Made by a program: the position numbers and the translations under genes
Assembly (NCBI RefSeq): GCF_002775205.1
Contig: NC_036447.1
Location: 7,738,501 to 7,802,500, forward strand
Length of the DNA: 64,000 nucleotides
Direction: 5' to 3'
Origin: Xiphophorus maculatus
Lineage: Eukaryota > Chordata > Actinopteri > Cyprinodontiformes > Poeciliidae
Notes under the pieces: generated by a model
Seen by the model: only the letters and a program-made list of their open reading frames with translations
Databases searched by the model: none
Told to the model about the DNA's origin: nothing
Part shown: piece by piece, positions 58,966 through 64,000 of the stretch
How the letters are laid out: every line of letters begins with the position of its first letter
Numbering within the stretch: position 1 is the stretch's first letter

Positions 58966-59652
58966 TTTAAATTTCCCTTTGTGATAAAGAAAGTATTTTG
59001 TACTGAATTGAATTAATCTACTAATTCATGTAAGTGCTGCTCCTAATATCGCCTTTTTGTCCTTTTAATTAAATCAAATGTTATATTTTAAGTTCCATTT
59101 TGATCTTGAATCTATTTTAAGCTAAATTACTTTAATCATATCTGTGTGTTTTATTTAGCCCTATCAAATACGCTGTTCTCACTGTGCAGCACTTAAGTGT
59201 AACTTAGTGCAATAGAAATCAAATGGACATTAACATATTGGGACCTACAGCTAGCATAGACAGAGGGAGGCTGATCGGTAGGGGACAATACTGACATGTT
59301 TCCAGGTAAAAATTAACTTTTTATTGAGATTTTGTGTTGCTGGGCTGAACTGTCAGATCATGGTTGAGGCTCCCTTCGGAAAAAGCAACAGTGACGGGAG
59401 CTAGCCAGCTAGCTTTAGCTAAGCTCTCTTCTTCGCCTGTGCTTGTTAAATTATTATTTCCAGAGCTGAAGTTAAAACAAAATACCAAAAAACACGACGT
59501 ACGCAAGCACTTTTACTTTTGATATCCCAAGGTGAAGCGGCGCAGAGTATCTGTTGCCTGTGCCTCTAGCTAATGCTAATGCTATCAGCTGTAGTTACAC
59601 GTAGACTGGCTAATGCTAACAGGCTTAAAAAGAGCAACCAGCCAGACCACAT

Positions 59653-59670
59653 ACACACACACACACACAC
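59653..59670. repeat. (CA)9 microsatellite
   Basis: ACACAC tract of 18 bases in the vps54 5' intron, 50 bases from the first-exon donor. Confidence 0.9.
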
Positions 59671-59717
59671 CACGAAACAAAATGTTCAGTGACTGTGGAG
59701 CTCAGCCATGTTCGTAC

Positions 59718-59830
59718 CTGTCTAGTAAAGCGCAGTAGCAGGTATCTCTCCTCTTCAGCATTACAGGAACACAGGAGGAACTGCGAGGAAAATGACAAAC
59801 ACTCACACAGAACAAGCTAGCACCGGTACA
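59718..59830 (-). other. vps54: vps54 noncoding first exon and promoter side
   Basis: A good donor (gtacga) at 59717-59712 on the minus strand ends an exon whose upper edge is approximate. It would join to the acceptor at 54636-54635, about 30 bases before the vps54 ATG. The exon contains an upstream ATG at 59761-59759 opening a short frame (MLKRRDTCYCALLD) that crosses the junction and stops at TAG right after it. The upstream side is moderately GC-rich. A CTCF-like motif lies at 59907-59918. Confidence 0.5.
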
Positions 59831-60367
59831 ACGACCATCATGCACTGCTGAGGCAAAGCAAAACTGCTGTTTTCCTTCAGTTTCTCTCTGCAGGGCTGCT
59901 GCTGCTGCCACCTGCTGGCCAAAACATTTTCTAGCATAATTTCTTGATTTACTCTCATGAACCCATTCCATTGCTTTAAATTAATCAACAGGACCAAAAC
60001 GGATCTTAAAACTGTTGTACATTCAACTGCTATAATGTTAATAATTCAGAAACGATATCAGAACAACTTCAACACCTCCATCTCTAACTGGTAGCAGGAC
60101 CTTTCCTCAACAAGCTGCTACTAAAACAGTCTGAACTATTACACTGAACACAGGAAAGGGCTTTCCTCAGGGATGTGTACTCAGCACCCTCCTCTTCACG
60201 CTGCCGACAAATGACTGCCAGATGATATGCATAACCAATCACCTGCTCAAGTTTGGGAATGGCACAAACTTTACAGCAGGGGTCTTCAGCTCCAATCCTT
60301 AAGAGCTAGCATCCTGCAAGTTTTAGAGGCATATCTGCTCCAAAATACCGAATCAAATAAATAGCAA

Positions 60368-60766
60368 CACTACAAAAACACAAAATCTTACAAAGTATTT
60401 TTGGGCTAGTTTCTAGTGCAAATTTCTTTGTATACTTAAAATAAAACAACTCTAACTTACAGGTAACTTTTTAGCAAAATGTAGAGGCTTGTTTTAAGTA
60501 AATAATTACTTAATATTGGTGGAAAAAGTACTTGTTCCATAAGATTATTTCACTTATAAGACATTTTCCCCATGTTATAAGTTAATTTATCTGACAATAG
60601 AGCAAGTACCGTTTCATCAATATTAAGGAATTATTTACTTAAACATGCCTCCATATCTTACAAAAAATTACCTGTAAGTTAGTTTTCTCTTACTTCCAGT
60701 GTTCTAAAATATTTGCACTATAAACTAGACCAAAATTACTTGGTAATATTTTGTGTTTTTGCAGTG
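60368..60766. mobile_element. Complete palindromic MITE (CACTGCAAAAAC family)
   Basis: Starts CACTACAAAAACACAAAATC and ends GATATTTTGTGTTTTTGCAGTG in slightly varied form. Both halves carry ACTAGACCAAAATTAC-like and GTTAGTTTTCTCTTAC-like blocks in mirror order. It is 399 bases and noncoding, the sister of 29796-30162. Confidence 0.85.
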
Positions 60767-60858
60767 TAGTTGCCAAGCTTCGATGACTTCTGGAGGTAAT
60801 TCAGACGTTTTATTCATAAAGTGTACACAACAAAGCACCGCTACTAAAACAAGTTTAA

Positions 60859-61310
60859 AGAGGTGCGTAGTAACTAGTTACATTTACTTTGATAGTTTTG
60901 CTTCACTTTTTACTTTTGAGTAAGTAGTCTTGAGTAAAATTTCTCACAACCGCAGAATAGAATAGAATCACTTTATTTATCCTGTATGGGTAACTGAAAG
61001 GACAAGTAGCAGACAAATAATAAGAAGTCAAGCAATATAAAAGCAAACAGTTAAAACAAACAAAAAAATGCAGCAAATGAATAACAAACCAAAAATGCTA
61101 AACATTTTTCTTTTGCCTGAATGTGTTATGTTGTATTTGTTTATTTTTATTAGAGAGCAGAATTTGAACTTTAACATTTTAAAATATCAACTCAGATGTT
61201 AAGATCAGTAACTCAGTACTTGAGTAGCTTTCAAACCAAATACATTTTTACTTGAGTAATTTCTTGGATGGCCACTTTTCACTTTTACTCGAGTAAAAAT
61301 ATGTTGTGCT
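60859..61310. mobile_element. hAT-like element, ACTCAAGTAA family copy
   Basis: Left end AGAGGTGCGTAGTAACTAGT is close to the hAT-type CAGAGGTGGGTAGTAACTAG. The interior repeats TTACTTGAGTAATTTCTTGG as in 17344-17970. The right terminus is lost, and a LINE-tail-like insert lies near 60957-61040. Confidence 0.6.
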
Positions 61311-61717
61311 AATCTTGAATAAAAACTTAATTTAGTTCAGTTTGTGTTTTTTTCTATGAACAATGTGGTATTAAAAAGTCTTCTGTAACTTTGAAATATT
61401 GTCCAATTAAAACAGTATTTTAACTACATTGACAGGCAACAAAAGTTGTTTTGGGATTTATGCATTTGTTCAAAACTCTTATACATCAGTATTATAAAAT
61501 GTTAACATTTATTTAGATTTTGCACAGTACTCAAGATCTAATTCAAGTTGTGTACTTGACTGTTTTCTATTCAAAACTCTTCATTGCTTACATTTGATTT
61601 GTTGGTACAACTGAAAGTTTGGGCTATAACTCATTACTCTTCCAAAAGAAAAGAAAATACTTGTGTTATAATTGTTTTAATCAAAAATAAAGAGGCAGCT
61701 AGTAATGATCAACAGTC

Positions 61718-61723
61718 TTTATT
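61718..61723 (-). terminator. peli1: Pellino gene polyadenylation signal
   Basis: AATAAA on the minus strand about 1.04 kb after the stop codon. It implies a 3' UTR from 62757 to about 61700 that is AT-rich and carries a CTCF-like motif at 62055-62069. Confidence 0.55.
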
Positions 61724-62757
61724 TTTTTTTGGACAGTACAAAAACAGTCAAGCGGGCAGAAGCACTGAATGAAACTAAAACAAAGCTCAGTGAAAATCTA
61801 AAATGAAACATCAACCGTCAGTAAAGTGGTTATAATATTATGTGTATTGACTTTAAATTAAATCTGAAAGATTTTATGATAATGTTTTCAAGCTTAGTTT
61901 CCCAAAAGACCATCAACCAACAAACATACAGAAACACAACTTAAAATATGTTAAAAAGTTTCCAAAGTGTTAAAAGTTAAAATATTGACTTAGAGGAGTA
62001 CAAGTTGAGGATATTTTAAATAATCTCTTACATTCAAAAAAGCAGTAAATTCAGCCACTTGGTGGCACTGTAGAAAGATGTTACATATCCTCAACAATGG
62101 TTTGGTAAAGATTTTATTGCCCACATAACGGAAAATTGCTGGTTTACAGTGTCTGAGGTTTACAGTTCTTTGTTTAAAAAAATAGAAACATTACTACTTA
62201 AGACACAAGACAAGGGTTTCAAAAGCTTCCCACATCTACATCTGTAGATAAAATTACAGATTCTTTCTAATCATGAGATACCTGGGAAGGGAGTGACTTA
62301 ATTTTAAAAGAGAAGATGTAAAAATGTAATCCCACAGTTTGTTTCTTGCTTTTTAATCCAGTGTTTTTGTCAGAGCTACAGAGGGAGCCCAGCGTTACAC
62401 TGGACCCAAAACAATGATCATCCCTTGGCGTTACTAGTATTTAGAGTGAAGGACATACTGGTATCCTGCTGCTGTTAATCTCTGCACTGCTTTAAAAACA
62501 CAGTACTAAAAAGAGGTAAAAGAATAAATAGAAAAATAAGGCAAATTAAAAATTATTACCACTTTCCCAGAGTTTTTCTGAAGGTGCTCCTTGAGAGGAA
62601 ATCCTCCTCTAAAAGAGAACGCAGCCAGAGACACATTAGATATTCAAAAAAAGTGACAGGAATCCATAGATGCACTTTGTGTTTAACGAATTTAATTTCA
62701 GTTTTTAGAAACCTCACACTTCCAGGTGTTTTGTTCCTCTTCCATCAGAAGTCATTT

Positions 62758-64000
62758 CTAGTCCAGAGGACTTTGGAATATGAGTCTGACAAAACCAGTG
62801 TCTCCCCTGAGAGGGTGGATGCAGAACGGGCAGGCGGCGTGGAACGCGTGGGTGCCGTGTGGCAGCGAGATCTGACTCCAGTACGCTGTCGTCTTCTCCG
62901 AACAGACGTGGCCGCAGGGGACGAAGGCGTGAGTGGGGCCCTCGGCGTCTACGTAGAAGGCCGGTTCGCAGCCCAGCCACAGCGGCACGTAGGGCCCCTG
63001 CGCTCGGCACATGGGACACTCCCTCTCCTGGCACTCCGCCTCCACCTCGGGCGCCCGCCGGCCTCCCCAGCAGTGGTAGCCGTGGACATGTCCGCAGCGC
63101 AAGTACGCCCACGGCTGCTTCTCATCCAACACGTCCTTGCGTCGCATGCTGGGGAAGGCCAGGGTGTTGAAGCCGACGGGGCACTGGGGCCGGCCGGCGT
63201 TGAACTCCTGCCGCAGCGCCTCCAGGTGTTTGACCGTGGGAGTGCGAGCGAGGCCCTCTGCTGTACGCCACAGGAGGGTGGCGCCGCAGAGGTCAATCAG
63301 AGAGCCATCAACCAGCTGGTTGCACTCAGAATCCACCTGCAAAACGCCAAGATGTAGACGTTCTTTATTGTTACACTGGAAGTCTGATAAATGTCCCTCA
63401 ACCTCCCTGAAAGAGTTTTTTTTTAAAGCTTGAGAAAATTAAATACACTTCACCAAGATCAACACAAAGGTTTTACAAAAAATGGGAATGTTTTCTTTCC
63501 TGTTTCTCAAACTCCCTTCATGAAAAGAGTTACTGAAACAAACAAATATTCCAATAATATTGTAATTTATTGGGTGGGTCTGTATGTTGAGAAATAAACC
63601 AGATTAATGTATGTTTAACGAAGCATTACCCACCATCTTGCCTCTCTGCTGAGCAGATCTGGTCTCTCGCAGTGTGAAGACATTTCCGCAAACAGAGATT
63701 TCCCTCCACACACCCGGTCTGGAGTCCTGGGCGAAACCCTGCCGGGGATGCATGACCAGAACTCCGTTTGTGGTCAGCCCGTCCATATGACCGTCATGCA
63801 TTCTCCACTTGGCTGCCTTCTCCTGTGACAACAGCATTATGCAAGTCTTAGAAAATAAACAGTGAAGAATCGCAGCGCTAAAATAGACGTAGCTTTCGAG
63901 GTTCTTGAATCGTACCCCGAGGAAGATGTTTTTGGAGGAGTCGAACCCTGCAGCGTAGATCCGAGCAGAGAAAGGCGGGTTCCTCTGGCAGATGATGCGG
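62758..64000 (-). CDS. peli1: Pellino E3 ubiquitin ligase, last three exons (partial)
   Basis: Pellino proteins bind phosphorylated IRAKs through an FHA domain and attach ubiquitin chains in Toll/IL-1 receptor signalling. Exons in the window: 64000-63916 (continues beyond), 63822-63634, 63336-62758. Donors are gtacga and gtgggt; stop TAG at 62760. The sequence ARIYAAGFDSSKNIFLG and GLTTNGVLVMHP is the C-terminal FHA part, and LRETRSAQQRGKM follows. The last exon (192 aa) has the RING-like zinc ligands CGHVHGYH, ECPMC, CGHVCSEKTTAYW and CPFC, ending RLIFQSPLD. The loop before ECPMC is about four residues longer than in mammalian PELI1, and the last exon is much more GC-rich than its surroundings. 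The paralogue is chosen by synteny with vps54 (PELI1 in human); sequence alone would also allow another pellino. Confidence 0.9.

Larger units (their letters stand above)
59840..61690. other. vps54-peli1 intergenic region
   Basis: About 1.85 kb between the vps54 promoter side and the predicted 3' end of the pellino gene. It holds a CTCF-like motif (GCCACCTGCTGG, 59907-59918), a complete palindromic MITE (60368-60766), an ACTCAAGTAA-family element (60859-61310) and a short LINE-tail-like phrase near 60960. No gene is seen. Confidence 0.65.

Noticed and set aside
62584-63357. 257-codon open frame on the plus strand, the longest in the window
   Set aside because: It is antisense to the GC-rich last pellino exon. 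Its residue make-up follows from the complementary strand, and the minus-strand frame matches the pellino RING-like domain from end to end.

Overview
The window is nuclear DNA from a teleost fish. The protein-coding exons are vertebrate, the introns are AT-rich, and the repeats are those of fish genomes: Tc1-like and hAT-like DNA transposons, a tRNA-derived SINE and tails of non-LTR retrotransposons. The sequence alone does not name the species; a percomorph is plausible. Four housekeeping or signalling genes lie in the order and orientation of human chromosome 2p15: mdh1 (+), ugp2 (+), vps54 (-), peli1-like (-). All exon coordinates were assembled by hand from GT/AG splice sites, phase continuity and known vertebrate protein sequence.

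Layout. 1-8.8 kb: mostly gene-free repeats, plus a GC-rich island at about 5.1-5.45 kb with one plausible first exon of an unidentified transcript. 8.8-16.9 kb: mdh1, nine exons, 333 aa. Its UGA stop is followed by an in-frame 18-codon extension ending in Ser-Arg-Leu, a peroxisomal targeting signal. 16.9-18.2 kb: an hAT-like non-autonomous element. 18.2-33.15 kb: ugp2, ten coding exons, 504 aa, with long introns holding DNA elements, a near-perfect palindrome, an L2-like LINE fragment ending just before exon 4, and a possible poison exon. 33.15-33.75 kb: short gap where ugp2 and vps54 converge tail to tail. 33.76-59.8 kb: vps54 on the minus strand, 22 coding exons (984 aa) plus a noncoding first exon, with SINE, Tc1, hAT-like and LINE insertions in its introns. 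59.8-61.7 kb: gene-free repeats. 61.7-64 kb: 3' UTR and last three exons of a pellino E3 ligase gene, which continues past the window.

The genes do not form one pathway. MDH1 does cytosolic (and perhaps peroxisomal) malate/oxaloacetate exchange. UGP2 makes UDP-glucose. VPS54 is a GARP tether subunit for endosome-to-Golgi transport. Pellino is a RING-like E3 ligase in Toll/IL-1 receptor signalling. No CRISPR array, operon, phage or clearly new multi-gene system is present. The best leads are the MDH1 readthrough extension, repeat-embedded splice sites in vps54, the ugp2 poison-exon candidate, the ugp2 palindrome and the unidentified island at 5.1 kb.
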